Assembly: GCA_965261915.1 (NCBI GenBank) | Contig: CBDHDW010000013.1 | Location: 2,852,001-2,916,000 of the forward strand | Source: JAIBDK01 sp965261915 | GTDB taxonomy: Bacteria; Pseudomonadota; Gammaproteobacteria; Arenicellales; Poriferihabitantaceae | Length of the DNA stretch: 64,000 bases | Direction of reading: 5' to 3' | The notes under the pieces: generated by a model | What the model was told of the DNA's origin: nothing | The model's input: the letters and a program-made list of their open reading frames with translations, nothing else | Databases searched by the model: none | Position numbers and translations under genes: made by a program | Part shown: positions 26,726-36,038 of the stretch, in pieces | How positions within the stretch are numbered: the first letter of the stretch is position 1 | Layout: every line of letters starts with the position of its first letter

Positions 26726-28606
26726 TCAGGCGGCTTGTTCTTCGTCCTGAGAAACCAGGTGATAACAAGGTGCTTTTTCCATGGTGTACTCCCCGGTTTC
26801 CGGATCTCGGCGGGAAACGGTTAGGACATGCCAGTTCTCGTCGTCCACCTTCAGGTGGTCGCCTCGATAGTAGTAACCCGGCCAGCGCGTTTCTTTACGG
26901 AACAACGTGTGCTGAATAACCGCCTCTGATGTCAGGTGACGATGCTTAACTTCCCATGCACGAAGTAGTTCGTGAATGTCTTCTGCAGCGATTTTTTCCA
27001 AATCCTCTTCAAGCAGTTTGATCTTTTTGAGTCCAATGTTAAGTAGCTTTTCATTGGTCATATAGCTAACCGTTACACCGCCTGCGTACTCATCCATCAG
27101 CTTTTGTAAACGATCCAGAGCCTGACGTGGGTTTATGTAGTTCGGATTAACAGAACCTGCAGTGATTTCGTTGCGGAAAACCCGGTAGGTATCCATTGGC
27201 TTATAGATTTCTTCCTTTCGACGTTCAATCTGTTCATTGGACACCGAAATACCCTCTGCTTTACCGTCATCGATATACTTACAGGCAGCCTTCGCAGCGA
27301 TACGGCCTTCGGTGAAGGATCCGGAAGAAAACGCATGAGGAGTACCACCAACAGCGTCACCGGCGCCGAACAAACCTTCAATCGTCGTCATACGGTTATA
27401 GCCCCAATAGTATTCAGGGGGCGATAGATCCTCAGGACCTGAACACCATGCACCACAGCCCGTTGCATGAGAGCCCATTACATAGGGTTCTGATGTGGTT
27501 AGCTCCGGATTTTCGTATTTCGGATCGACATCGGTTGCTGCCCAAAGAACCGCTTGGCCGACGGTCATCCCAAGAAAGTTGTGCCAGCCGATTTCTTCGA
27601 GATGCGGATCCTGGAATGCTTCCATGGTTACCATATGAATCGGACCGCGGCCGGCATTCACTTCCTGTATAAACGCATGATTACGCAAACAGGTCGGAAT
27701 CGGGCGGTGGGTCAGGTGAGAAGCTTCTGGATCAAGGTATTCCTTGCCGACAATTTCCTGCAGTGACGGCCACCACTTGGATTCGTACTCTTCTCCCAAA
27801 CCGTTCTGGGTATAGGTTTTCAGGTGAAGGAAATATGCGCCAACCGGACCATAACCGTCTTTGAATCGAGCAAGTACAATGCGGTTTTCCATCTGAGTCA
27901 TTTTCGCACCAGCATTGATCAACAAGCCGTATGCAGAACCCGAAGACCAGGGTGCGTACCAGACTCGGCCGGCGCCTTCACCAACGGATCGTGGCTTGAA
28001 TATATTTGAAGCACCGCCCGCAGCTACAACAACTGCCTTGGACTTGAATACGTGATAGTTGCCAGTACGAACGTTAAATCCAACAGCGCCAGCAACACGG
28101 TTTTGTTTCGCATCATCCATGAGCAAATGTGTTACACAGACTCGGTTAAATACCTTGTCAGCTGATTTTTTTGCTGCATCGGCAACGATCGGTTTAAATG
28201 ATTCGCCATGAATCATAATCTGCCAGCGACCTTCCCGTAGGTAGGTATCAGTTTTGGGGTCTCGCATTAGTGGCAGACCCCATTCTTCAAACTGGTGCAC
28301 GGTTGAGTCAACGTGCCGCGCCATATCAAAAAGCAGGTCTTCCCGAACCATGCCCATAAGGTCAATTCGAGCGTAGCGAACGTGATCTTCCGGGTTATTT
28401 TCGCCAAAGCGCGTCCCCATGTAGCAGTTGATAGCGTATAGGCCCTGGGCTACCGCACCCGATCGATCCATGTTCGCTTTTTCTGCAACGACAATCTTTT
28501 TATCCTGGCCCCAGTAGCGCGCTTCAAAAGCCGCACCGGTGCCGCCGAGACCGGCGCCACAGACCAGAATATCGATATCGTCTTCTACTATCGTATCGTA
28601 TTTCAT
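26726..28606 (-). CDS. aprA: Adenylylsulfate (APS) reductase, alpha subunit
   Basis: A 626-residue FAD subunit of dissimilatory-type APS reductase, interconverting APS with sulfite plus AMP. FAD motifs include DILVCGAGLGGTGAAFEARY near the N-terminus, VVVAAGGASNIFKPRS, and GLFGAGDAVGGTPHAFSSGS. The substrate pocket region RPIPTCLRNHAFIQEVNAGR and the C-terminal TRWPGYYYRGDHLKVDDENW match AprA. It overlaps the aprB stop codon by one base (TAATG), so translation is coupled. With AprM present and no sat or dsr genes in view, the enzyme probably oxidises sulfite released from organosulfur compounds, as proposed for pelagic bacteria with the same aprMBA order. Confidence 0.95.
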   Translation of the reverse strand: MKYDTIVEDDIDILVCGAGLGGTGAAFEARYWGQDKKIVVAEKANMDRSGAVAQGLYAINCYMGTRFGENNPEDHVRYARIDLMGMVREDLLFDMARHVDSTVHQFEEWGLPLMRDPKTDTYLREGRWQIMIHGESFKPIVADAAKKSADKVFNRVCVTHLLMDDAKQNRVAGAVGFNVRTGNYHVFKSKAVVVAAGGASNIFKPRSVGEGAGRVWYAPWSSGSAYGLLINAGAKMTQMENRIVLARFKDGYGPVGAYFLHLKTYTQNGLGEEYESKWWPSLQEIVGKEYLDPEASHLTHRPIPTCLRNHAFIQEVNAGRGPIHMVTMEAFQDPHLEEIGWHNFLGMTVGQAVLWAATDVDPKYENPELTTSEPYVMGSHATGCGAWCSGPEDLSPPEYYWGYNRMTTIEGLFGAGDAVGGTPHAFSSGSFTEGRIAAKAACKYIDDGKAEGISVSNEQIERRKEEIYKPMDTYRVFRNEITAGSVNPNYINPRQALDRLQKLMDEYAGGVTVSYMTNEKLLNIGLKKIKLLEEDLEKIAAEDIHELLRAWEVKHRHLTSEAVIQHTLFRKETRWPGYYYRGDHLKVDDENWHVLTVSRRDPETGEYTMEKAPCYHLVSQDEEQAA

Positions 28607-29088
28607 TAGTAGTACACCCCTTCTTTCAGCTCAAGGCCATTTGATTCAAGCGTGTGAATATCGCCGTCGTCAAAGCGAATGTATTTGGGTTCGTTGTATA
28701 GTAACTGGCTGTCTCTCTGTTCCTCGGTCGGTGCTTCAACTTCGTGCAGTTTTGGCGTTGCGCTTCCCCAGGGTTTAGTGGTGATAGGGGCTAATAAATT
28801 CATCTCCTTCTCACCGTTTCGAAACTTGATGCGCCATGCGATGGTGCCTTTCTCTTCATCGCGTTTTACCCGAACCGAGTGCCCCAATGGTGCGAAATCA
28901 GCGTAGCCGCGGACATCAATCGCCTGATGTGGGCAGGCCTTTACACAGGAATAGCATTCCCAGCACATGTTGGGTTCAATATTATATGCGCGTCGGGTTG
29001 TCGTATCGATGTGCATGATATCTGACGGACAGATATCAACACATGCGCCGCACCCGTCACAACGAGTCATGTATACAAAAGTAGGCAT
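28606..29088 (-). CDS. aprB: Adenylylsulfate reductase, beta (iron-sulfur) subunit
   Basis: A 160-residue ferredoxin-like subunit that transfers electrons between AprA's FAD and the membrane. It begins MPTFVYMTRCDGCGACVDIC; two [4Fe-4S] motifs are seen, CDGCGACVDICPSDIM and CWECYSCVKACPHQAI. The typical AprB tail (LLAPITTKPWGSATPKLHEV, then GDIHTLESNGLELKEGVYY) follows. The ATG at 29088 has a GGAG ribosome site and fits the family start; a frame from 29118 adds ten unlikely residues. It sits between aprM and aprA. Confidence 0.95.
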   Translation of the reverse strand: MPTFVYMTRCDGCGACVDICPSDIMHIDTTTRRAYNIEPNMCWECYSCVKACPHQAIDVRGYADFAPLGHSVRVKRDEEKGTIAWRIKFRNGEKEMNLLAPITTKPWGSATPKLHEVEAPTEEQRDSQLLYNEPKYIRFDDGDIHTLESNGLELKEGVYY

Positions 29089-29136
29089 AGTAAATTCTCC
29101 AGACCAGATTAAAGTCAATTAAAAAGTGACAGGGGG

Positions 29137-29979
29137 TTAATAGTGATTTGGTGGTTCGCGGCTGATTCCAGGTCCCATATAAGGCGGGTTCTTACCCATG
29201 TATTTCGGGATATCAGGAAATCTGGCCTGAACAGCAGGGTCTGTCAGGTCGTAATCCTCGGGCAGGTTTTCTCTTGAGCCGTCTGCGACCGTAATTTTTT
29301 TCTGGTAGGCGGCAGCCGGTTTGAAAAACATATGCGCGAATTTGGACCAGTAAACCGAACCAAACAAAACCGTTGTGCTGGCGATAAACAGAACGCAGAA
29401 CAAACAACCCGGCAAGGTATTCAACCCGGTAAAGGACCATAACAATCCAAAAACGGCCATCGCAATCAGGCCAACGATGAAAATATCGCCGCGGCCGTTG
29501 AAATTGTGCCATTTAACGCCTTCAGCGAGTACGTCAACACGGATAAAAAACCAGAACCAAAGGCCACCGAAACTGAGCATAGCAGCACCAAGATGCCACA
29601 ACCCGGTAATCAGGGATGGCGCTTCTGTTGTCGGGTATTTGAAAATCAGAATGGCGCTGCTAACAACAAACAGGATGAAGCCGTACATCGTTAACAGGTG
29701 TGAGAGGCGGCGTTTCGGATTGTTGAATTCGGAAGACGTTAAGACTTCGCTGGTGACAGTTTTGATTGCCAGCCCCGCTTTCTCGCCTCCGCTCACTTTG
29801 CGCTTGGCTGATTTTTGCGCTCGCTTCGAGTTTTCAAAAAAGTACTTGGCAGTTTGTTTGTGCATCATATCAAGCGCCGTTCCAACCACAACCAGGATTA
29901 CCATGAGGACAACATAGCCCTGCATAATAGACGGTGATACATACGCCGAAAGTTCGGCAAAAGGGTTATCGGTAAACAT
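29137..29979 (-). CDS. aprM: AprM, membrane anchor of APS reductase
   Basis: A 280-residue integral membrane protein with five to six hydrophobic helices (for example SIMQGYVVLMVILVVVGTAL, SHLLTMYGFILFVVSSAILI, LWHLGAAMLSFGGLWFWFFI, DIFIVGLIAMAVFGLLWSFT). A soluble C-terminal tail ends AQARFPDIPKYMGKNPPYMG-like, rich in Pro. Histidines in membrane segments (RRLSHLL, GLWHLGA, FAHMFF) could bind heme or quinone. AprM is thought to link AprBA to the quinone pool in organisms lacking the QmoABC complex. It is the first gene of aprMBA, 48 bp before aprB. Confidence 0.85.
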   Translation of the reverse strand: MFTDNPFAELSAYVSPSIMQGYVVLMVILVVVGTALDMMHKQTAKYFFENSKRAQKSAKRKVSGGEKAGLAIKTVTSEVLTSSEFNNPKRRLSHLLTMYGFILFVVSSAILIFKYPTTEAPSLITGLWHLGAAMLSFGGLWFWFFIRVDVLAEGVKWHNFNGRGDIFIVGLIAMAVFGLLWSFTGLNTLPGCLFCVLFIASTTVLFGSVYWSKFAHMFFKPAAAYQKKITVADGSRENLPEDYDLTDPAVQARFPDIPKYMGKNPPYMGPGISREPPNHY

Positions 29980-30112
29980 AAATTCCAGGATCCTCTAATT
30001 GTTGTCTCAAAAAGCGTTCGCAGGTGCGCCAATTGTGGAGCAACGGTGAGGTTGATTCAACACAGCTTTTTTAGCGATGCCCATAAACTGTATTTATGAA
30101 GACAGGCGTAAA

Positions 30113-33100
30113 TCACAAAAACTCTAATGATAACAACGAGGTATTGCCGCCGGCTGCGGTGGTATCTGTGCTAATCGACCGTTCAACCGCGAACTGATGC
30201 AGATAGTGCGGTCCACCCGCTTTAGGTCCGGTGCCGGAAAGTCCCTCTCCTCCAAACGGCTGGACACCAACCACCGCACCGATGGTATTGCGGTTAACGT
30301 AGATATTGCCGACACGGATTCGTTGAGTAACTTTTTCAATTGTCGACTGAATGCGGCTGTGAATACCAAAGGTCAGACCGTAGCCAAGCCGATTGATATC
30401 GTCCACAACTGACATGAGGTTTTTCGAGCCGAATCGACAGATATGCAGTACCGGACCAAATATCTCTCGCTCGAGCGATTCAATTCCGTCAATTTCTACG
30501 ATACACGGGCTAAAAAAGTAGCCATTCTCCCTGTCCTCTACGACCGGCCCGCGGATTACGTTTAGCCCTTTTTGCTTAGAATCATCGATATACTTTTCAA
30601 GATTGGTTAACGCTTCGAGATCGATAATTGGACCAACATCAGTAGAAAATGCCTCGGAATCGCCAATTTTTAACTCGTGAATTGCACCACAAAGCATTTC
30701 CAGCATAGCGTCAGCGATATCTTCCTGCAGGTATAAGACTCTCAATGCCGAGCATCGTTGTCCAGCACTTTGAAAGGCCGATTGAATAACATCCCGGACG
30801 ACCTGTTCGGCCAATGCCGTAGAGTCAACGATCATCGCATTCATCCCCCCAGTCTCGGCAATTAGCGGCGCTATTGCTCCGGGTTTGTTTGCCAGGGTTT
30901 GTTGAATAATCTTTGCCACCGCCGTTGAGCCGGTGAATGTAACGCCGTTGATATCATCGTGTTCCACAAGACGCGCACCGACCCGGCCATTCCCGGTAAG
31001 CAGTTGTAAAACGCCATTAGGAACGCCGGCTTGCAGTAACAGACTGGTCGCATAGTGCGCGATGATCGGTGTTTGTTCTGCGGGCTTTGCAAGTACGCAA
31101 TTGCCTGCGGCTAATGCGGCGCTGATTTGCCCGGTAAAGATTGCAAGGGGAAAATTCCACGGGCTGATGCAAACAAATAGTCCTCTGCCATCGAGTTGCC
31201 ACTGGTTTCTTTCTCCGGTTGGCCCGATCAGGTCGAATGGCCCGGAAAATTCCTTTTCTGCGAGTTCGGCGTAGTAGCGCAGAAAGTCCACAGCTTCTCT
31301 CACTTCAGCGATGGCATCGAGTATGGTTTTTCCGGCTTCACGAATACACAGTAAAAAAAGTTTATTGCTATGAATTTCATACAGATCAGCGGCTTTACGT
31401 AAAATATCGCCGCGAGCAGAACCGGCGAGCGCAGTCCAGCCACTAAATAGCGACCGGGCAGTTCTCACCGAAGCCTCGATCTGTTCGTTAGTGGCAATGG
31501 CAGCTGTGCCTATCTGCCTGGCCGTGCAAGGTGAATAACAAGGCAAGGTTTCATCTGAATGCAACTGTGAGTCGAACAGGGTCGGGGCCACATTCCAGTG
31601 GGTTTTACTCCAGCTTTCGATACTATTTACAAACCGCTCCAAATCTTTGGGATTATTAACATTCAAACCGGTGGAATTGACCCTGTTGCCATACAGTTTT
31701 GCCGGAACAGGGATGCCGGGATGGGGTTTGAAATCGAGCTCGTCCAACAGTGCCACTGGATCGGCAACGATGCTGCTGATGGGTAATTCCTTGTCGACAA
31801 GACGGTTTACAAATGAACTGTTTGCCCCGTTCTCGAGCAACCTTCGTACAAGGTAGGCCAGTAAATCTTTGTGCGGACCAACGGGTGCGTATATTCGACA
31901 TTTGACCTGATGTTCATTAATGACATGATCATATAAAATTTCTCCCATGCCATGCAGGCATTGAAACTCGAAATCCCGACGATTACCCGCAAGCTGAAGG
32001 ACTGCGGCAACGCTATGCGCATTGTGTGTTGCAAACAACGGGTAGAAAGCATCATCATCATCGAGTAGTTTTTGGGCGCATAAGAGATAACAGACATCGG
32101 TGGAAATTTTCCGGGTGTAAACCGGATAGCTTTCGTAGCCTTCAACCTGCGCGCGCTTGATTTCGGTATCCCAGTAAGCCCCTTTTACCAGTCGTATCAT
32201 AATCCGTCGGCCTGATTTTTTTACCCGACTTCCGATCCAGTCCAATACCGCAGGCGCGCGCTTTTGATAGGCCTGAACAACAAACCCCAAACCCTGCCAG
32301 TCGCGAAGTTCTGACTCGTCGCATAACAACTCCAACAAACAAAGCGAAGGTTCCAGCCTTTCCGATTCTTCGGCATCAATGGTCAGGCCGATATTGTGTG
32401 ATCGAGCCCGCAGGCAAAGGTGCTTCAGTCGAGGATAGAGCGCATCAACAACCATTTGCTCCTGGAGAAATTCGTATCGCGGATGCAGTGCGGATAACTT
32501 TACTGAAATGCCGGGGCTGAGAGTAGGGTCCGATTCTTCACTATGCCCGCCTATGGCATCGATCGCAGCTTTGTAGGCCTCAAAGTATCCAACTGCATCT
32601 TGCTCTGTTCGCGCCGCTTCGCCGAGCATGTCGTATGAATAGCAATAACCTTGCGATTCCCGGATTTTTGAAATCTTGAGTGCATTTGCGATGGTTTCCG
32701 CCAATACAAATTGCTTACCCATAATTTTCATCGCCTGTTTCACTGCCGCACGTATGATCGGTTCGCCGCTCTTCGCTACCAGGCGACCGATGAAATCGCC
32801 AGCATCTTCAACAATAGATTTGTCCAGCGAAACAACTTTTCCGGTCAGCATCAATCCCCACGTTGAGGCGTTGACGAAAAATGATTCACTTTCTCCCAGA
32901 TGGGATTTCCAGTTGCCGCCTGAAAGTTTGTCTTGGATCAGTTTGTCTGCAGTGTCGGCATCCGGTATGCGCAGAAGCGCCTCCGCCAGACACATTAATG
33001 CGACACCCTCTGTGCTTGACAGTTTGAATTCCTGCAAAAAGGCATCAAGGCCACCGTGGGACTCGTTGTTCTCACGAATCGTGGCGACAAGCTGCTCCGC

Positions 33101-33247
33101 CCGGTGTTGAATTTGCTTGCGCTGGTTTTTTGGTAATTCCAGGTTATCGAGCAGGTATGCAACGCATTTCGTTTCGTCAGCGTGATAATTCTCCTGAATC
33201 TCCGTCCTCGAGGTGAACTTGTTTGTGAAAGGAATTTCGAATGTCAT
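30113..33247 (-). CDS. putA: Bifunctional proline dehydrogenase / delta-1-pyrroline-5-carboxylate dehydrogenase
   Basis: A 1,044-residue enzyme that oxidises proline to glutamate with FAD and NAD. No N-terminal ribbon-helix-helix domain is present, so it is of the short, non-repressor PutA type. The proline dehydrogenase barrel spans roughly residues 190-470 (LSPGISVKLSALHPRYEFLQ, IRLVKGAYWDTEIKRAQVEG, QCLHGMGEILYD, RIYAPVGPHKDLLAYLVRRL). The aldehyde dehydrogenase domain follows with SPWNFPLAIFTGQISAALAA, LIAETGGMNAM (catalytic Glu) and SAFQSAGQRCSALRVLYLQE (catalytic Cys), ending GGEGLSGTGPKAGGPHYL. It is monocistronic, with a transposase remnant directly upstream. Confidence 0.96.
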   Translation of the reverse strand: MTFEIPFTNKFTSRTEIQENYHADETKCVAYLLDNLELPKNQRKQIQHRAEQLVATIRENNESHGGLDAFLQEFKLSSTEGVALMCLAEALLRIPDADTADKLIQDKLSGGNWKSHLGESESFFVNASTWGLMLTGKVVSLDKSIVEDAGDFIGRLVAKSGEPIIRAAVKQAMKIMGKQFVLAETIANALKISKIRESQGYCYSYDMLGEAARTEQDAVGYFEAYKAAIDAIGGHSEESDPTLSPGISVKLSALHPRYEFLQEQMVVDALYPRLKHLCLRARSHNIGLTIDAEESERLEPSLCLLELLCDESELRDWQGLGFVVQAYQKRAPAVLDWIGSRVKKSGRRIMIRLVKGAYWDTEIKRAQVEGYESYPVYTRKISTDVCYLLCAQKLLDDDDAFYPLFATHNAHSVAAVLQLAGNRRDFEFQCLHGMGEILYDHVINEHQVKCRIYAPVGPHKDLLAYLVRRLLENGANSSFVNRLVDKELPISSIVADPVALLDELDFKPHPGIPVPAKLYGNRVNSTGLNVNNPKDLERFVNSIESWSKTHWNVAPTLFDSQLHSDETLPCYSPCTARQIGTAAIATNEQIEASVRTARSLFSGWTALAGSARGDILRKAADLYEIHSNKLFLLCIREAGKTILDAIAEVREAVDFLRYYAELAEKEFSGPFDLIGPTGERNQWQLDGRGLFVCISPWNFPLAIFTGQISAALAAGNCVLAKPAEQTPIIAHYATSLLLQAGVPNGVLQLLTGNGRVGARLVEHDDINGVTFTGSTAVAKIIQQTLANKPGAIAPLIAETGGMNAMIVDSTALAEQVVRDVIQSAFQSAGQRCSALRVLYLQEDIADAMLEMLCGAIHELKIGDSEAFSTDVGPIIDLEALTNLEKYIDDSKQKGLNVIRGPVVEDRENGYFFSPCIVEIDGIESLEREIFGPVLHICRFGSKNLMSVVDDINRLGYGLTFGIHSRIQSTIEKVTQRIRVGNIYVNRNTIGAVVGVQPFGGEGLSGTGPKAGGPHYLHQFAVERSISTDTTAAGGNTSLLSLEFL

Positions 33248-33537
33248 GGTTGCAAAAACATAAAATTGAGTTGTCTTAACATATCATTTTTATCTGTCCA
33301 GCGTAAAAGAAAATAGCCTGGTATCAACATAGCGCCCGAGGAACCGGCGTTATGGCGGCAACAGGCCAAATAGCGGAATCTGACCCGTTCCCCCGGAACC
33401 CGGCGGCAGCAGGTGGCCTTGTCGCTGATCACTGAAAAAACCACTGCCCGGGTGCCTGCGAGGAAATCGGCAAGCTGATCAATTGTCGTTGAGTCTTCAA
33501 GTTTCATGCTGGTTTTCATCCTCCCATCATGAACCAA
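33244..33537 (-). pseudogene. N-terminal remnant of a DDE integrase/transposase-like protein
   Basis: The frame gives MKTSMKLEDSTTIDQLADFL, AGTRAVVFSVISDKATCCRR and VPGERVRFRYLAC before losing similarity. This resembles the start of integrase-core transposases of the form MKLEDLTT-x-EQL-x-x-FL-x-GTQ-x-VAF-x-V-x-x-DK-x-x-R-Y-R. Only 50 or so residues remain and frameshifts follow (CRHNAGSSGAML). The end overlaps the putA start by four bases, so the upstream region of putA was probably altered by this insertion. Identification is by motif memory only. Confidence 0.4.
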
Positions 33538-33834
33538 TCACTATTTGCTGTCAGCCCGCTCCAGACTCATTTCATATTGAACAAGGCTGATAAGCCAGTG
33601 TATGATTGTGCTACTGACGAACAGGCTGTCGGGCATGCCAGGCTAAGGGCAATGCGAGTCGGTGATTCCGAGTTTTCGGAGAGGGTGCTTGGCGAATCGA
33701 AGGCACCGACTTATTCTCATTAATAAAACAATCCCATAAAATAATCGCAATGAACATTCGCAAAAAACAAAAGAAAACCAAATGGTGCAAGCCATAAGAC
33801 ATTGTGAACACATCGACACCGTGCCAGTAACGCA

Positions 33835-33892
33835 CCCTAACAAAGCGCTCCATCGGACTGCCTACGGCAGCCGCTGAGTTTAGGCGTTATGT
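33835..33892 (+). other. Solitary attC-like integron recombination site
   Basis: The 58 bases begin CCCTAACAAAGCGCT and end TTTAGGCGTTATGT, the two core-like ends of an attC site. Between them CGGACTGCC and GGCAGCCG form an imperfect stem with one bulged A, a feature used by integron integrases. A frame running into it from the ATG at 33782 ends NKALHRTAYGSR and a stop, the peptide typically read through attC sites at the ends of cassette genes. The NERD gene starts 20 bp downstream, as expected for a cassette. No integrase or second attC is seen. Confidence 0.6.
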
Positions 33893-33912
33893 GAAGAAAA
33901 CGAGAACGTAGA

Positions 33913-35499
33913 ATGGATTTTTCACTAATCATCAATCAAGTGGTCGGAGCTTTTTGGTATTTAATCCCAATCGGGATAATTGTATTAATTCTAAAGTCTC
34001 GTTGGTTTAAGGGCGTGGCAGGTGAGTTTGCCGTCAATTTATCAGCAAAAATTATGCTGGATAAAGACAAGTACCATCTGATAAAAAACGTAACTCTGCC
34101 AACAGAAGATGGCAGCACTCAAATTGATCACGTTATTGTTTCACTTTACGGAATATTCGTAGTCGAAACAAAAAATATGAAAGGCTGGATATTTGGTCGT
34201 TCCAATCAAAAGACATGGACGCAAAAAATATATAAGTATTCCAGTAAGTTTCAGAATCCTCTGCATCAAAATTATAAACACGTTAAAACATTACAATCCT
34301 TGTTGGGCGTAACTGATGATAAAATATTCTCCTTGGTGGTATTTGTTGGTGGCAGTACGTTCAAAACAAAAATGCCTGAAAATGTTACTTATCTCCGCGG
34401 GTATGTCCGGTTTATAAAATCAAAAACACAACCGGTTCTATCTGAATCAGATGTAAATAAAATAACAATCAAAATTGAAACAGGAAGACTTACGCCATCC
34501 TTAAAAACGAGTCGAGATCACGTAAAGCATGTTAAACACAAGCGGTTTGATTCATCATCAGACACTAAAAAAGATGATGCTAAAACTGTAAAAATTACGT
34601 CATCTAAACTTGCTGCTAAGCTCAAGCTAAAAACGCCTGAACTCATAGGGCTACTAATAGCTGGTGGTTACGTCAAAAAAACAGGTGAAAAACCAGTGTT
34701 AACAGATAAAGGTGCATATTCAGGCGGTGAAGCCAAAAAAGGCCGATTTGGCGAATACTTTATTTGGCCTAAAAGCTTTGTTCCGATGGTTCTATCTGAA
34801 TCAGATGTAAATGAAATAACAATCAAAATTGAAACAGGAAGACTTACGCCATCCTTAAAAACGAGTCGAGATCACGTAAAGCATGTTAAACACAAGCGGT
34901 TTGATTCATCATCAGACACTAAAAAAGATGGTGCTAAAACTGTAAAAATTACGTCATCTAAACTTGCTGCTAAGCTCAAGCTAAAAACGCCTGAACTCAT
35001 AGAGCTACTAATAGCTGGCGGTTACGTCAAAGAAACAGGTGAAAAACAAGTGTTAACAGATAAGGGTGCATATTCAGGCGGTGAAGCCAAAAAAGGCCGA
35101 TTTGGTGAATACTTTATTTGGCCTAAGAGTTTTGTTCCGATGGTTCTATCTGAATCAGATGTAAATGAAATAACAATCAAAATTGAAACAGGAAGACTTA
35201 CGCCATCCTTAAAAACGAGTCGAGATCACGTAAAGCATGTTAAACACAAGCGGTTTGATTCATCATCAGACACTAAAAAAGAGGATGCTAAAACTGTAAA
35301 AATTACGTCATCTAAACTTGCTGCTAAGCTCAAGCTAAAAACGCCTGAACTTATAGAGCTACTAATAGCTGGCGGTTACGTCAAAGAAACAGGTGAAAAA
35401 CCAGTGTTAACAGATAAGGGTGCATATTCAGGCGGTGAAGCCAAAAAAGGCCGATTTGGTGAATACTTTATTTGGCCTAAGAGTTTTGTTCCGAAATGA
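33913..35499 (+). CDS. NERD-domain protein with three tandem C-terminal 118-residue units
   Basis: A 528-residue protein. One N-terminal hydrophobic helix (QVVGAFWYLIPIGIIVLILK) precedes the NERD nuclease-related domain at about residues 35-150 (KYHLIKNVTLPTEDGSTQID, HVIVSLYGIFVVETKNMKGW, with the E-x-K nuclease core). Then follows a unit repeated three times with a 354-bp period. Each unit has the post-NERD segment ITIKIETGRLTPSLKTSRDH and a winged-helix-like part (KITSSKLAAKLKLKTPELIE, LTDKGAYSGGEAKKGRFGEY). Units differ at only a few residues. The gene is AT-rich, follows an attC-like site and ends against an ISL3 remnant. A DNA-related or defence function is plausible; none is proven. Confidence 0.8.
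   Translation: MDFSLIINQVVGAFWYLIPIGIIVLILKSRWFKGVAGEFAVNLSAKIMLDKDKYHLIKNVTLPTEDGSTQIDHVIVSLYGIFVVETKNMKGWIFGRSNQKTWTQKIYKYSSKFQNPLHQNYKHVKTLQSLLGVTDDKIFSLVVFVGGSTFKTKMPENVTYLRGYVRFIKSKTQPVLSESDVNKITIKIETGRLTPSLKTSRDHVKHVKHKRFDSSSDTKKDDAKTVKITSSKLAAKLKLKTPELIGLLIAGGYVKKTGEKPVLTDKGAYSGGEAKKGRFGEYFIWPKSFVPMVLSESDVNEITIKIETGRLTPSLKTSRDHVKHVKHKRFDSSSDTKKDGAKTVKITSSKLAAKLKLKTPELIELLIAGGYVKETGEKQVLTDKGAYSGGEAKKGRFGEYFIWPKSFVPMVLSESDVNEITIKIETGRLTPSLKTSRDHVKHVKHKRFDSSSDTKKEDAKTVKITSSKLAAKLKLKTPELIELLIAGGYVKETGEKPVLTDKGAYSGGEAKKGRFGEYFIWPKSFVPK
34437..35498 (+). repeat. Three 354-bp in-frame tandem repeats in the NERD gene
   Basis: Units start at 34437, 34791 and 35145 (at TCTATCTGAATCAGATGTAA) and are nearly identical at the DNA level. 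Diagnostic differences in the first unit include IGLLIAGGYVKKTG against IELLIAGGYVKETG. The variable dipeptides are DD, DG and ED before AKTVKI. A fourth copy of the last unit lies at 39423-39774. Near-identity implies recent expansion or ongoing gene conversion. Confidence 0.9.
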
Positions 35500-35583
35500 G
35501 GTTCTCCTGAGTTTCCTGTGGGTAAAAGCCAAACAATGCTCAAGAATGCGGTACAAGTATATTTTTTTATGGCGATATTCAAA

Positions 35584-36031
35584 TGAAAGCTACCGCATTG
35601 TTTACTCAGCTTTTGGGGCTTAGCGAGCCATGGCGAATGACGGCGATTACGCCGGATCTGACTGACAAATCAATGACCATCCAGATAGATTGGCCAAAGG
35701 GAACGAAAGGCGCGTGTCGTGTCTGCAATACCCTTTGTTCGGTTCGACCATCGTAAGCAACGCACATGGCGACATTATACGATACAGTTCAAGACGCGCT
35801 TGGTCACTCAGGTTCCGCGTATTCATTGTAAAGCGCATGGAATCAAAAGCCTGAAAGTACTTATGGCAGATACGCAAGCACGTTTTACGCCTTTATTTGA
35901 GCGTTTCGCTATTGATGTGCTGTCGGCTTGTAGCAACAAGACACAAGCCGCAAAACTGCTTGGCTTGTCGTGGGATGAGGTGCATCATATTCAATCCCGA
36001 GCGGTGAAAAGGGGATGGACAGACGTGCTGT
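35584..36031 (+). pseudogene. ISL3-family transposase, N-terminal remnant, copy 1
   Basis: The frame starts MKATALFTQLLGLSEPWRMT, then KGACRVCNTLCSV. After a frameshift near 35745 it continues FDHRKQRTWRHYTIQFKTRL, VTQVPRIHCKAHGIK, TQARFTPLFERFAIDVLSAC and KLLGLSWDEVHHIQSRAVKR. Zinc-finger-like cysteines, H-R-K-Q-R-x-W-R and the LGLSWDEV helix-turn-helix are typical of ISL3 transposases. The DDE catalytic domain is absent: homology ends at about 36031, where an interspersed repeat follows. The left IS end is probably GGTTCTCCTGAGTTTCCTG next to the NERD stop codon. Confidence 0.7.
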
Positions 36032-36038
36032 TGAGACT

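Noticed and set aside
29375..29917. 180-residue plus-strand ORF
   Set aside because: Antisense to aprM, whose hydrophobic helices and operon position are clear.
34437..35498. Regular repeats suggesting a CRISPR array
   Set aside because: The units are 354 bp, in frame, coding and tandem without spacers; this is a protein repeat.
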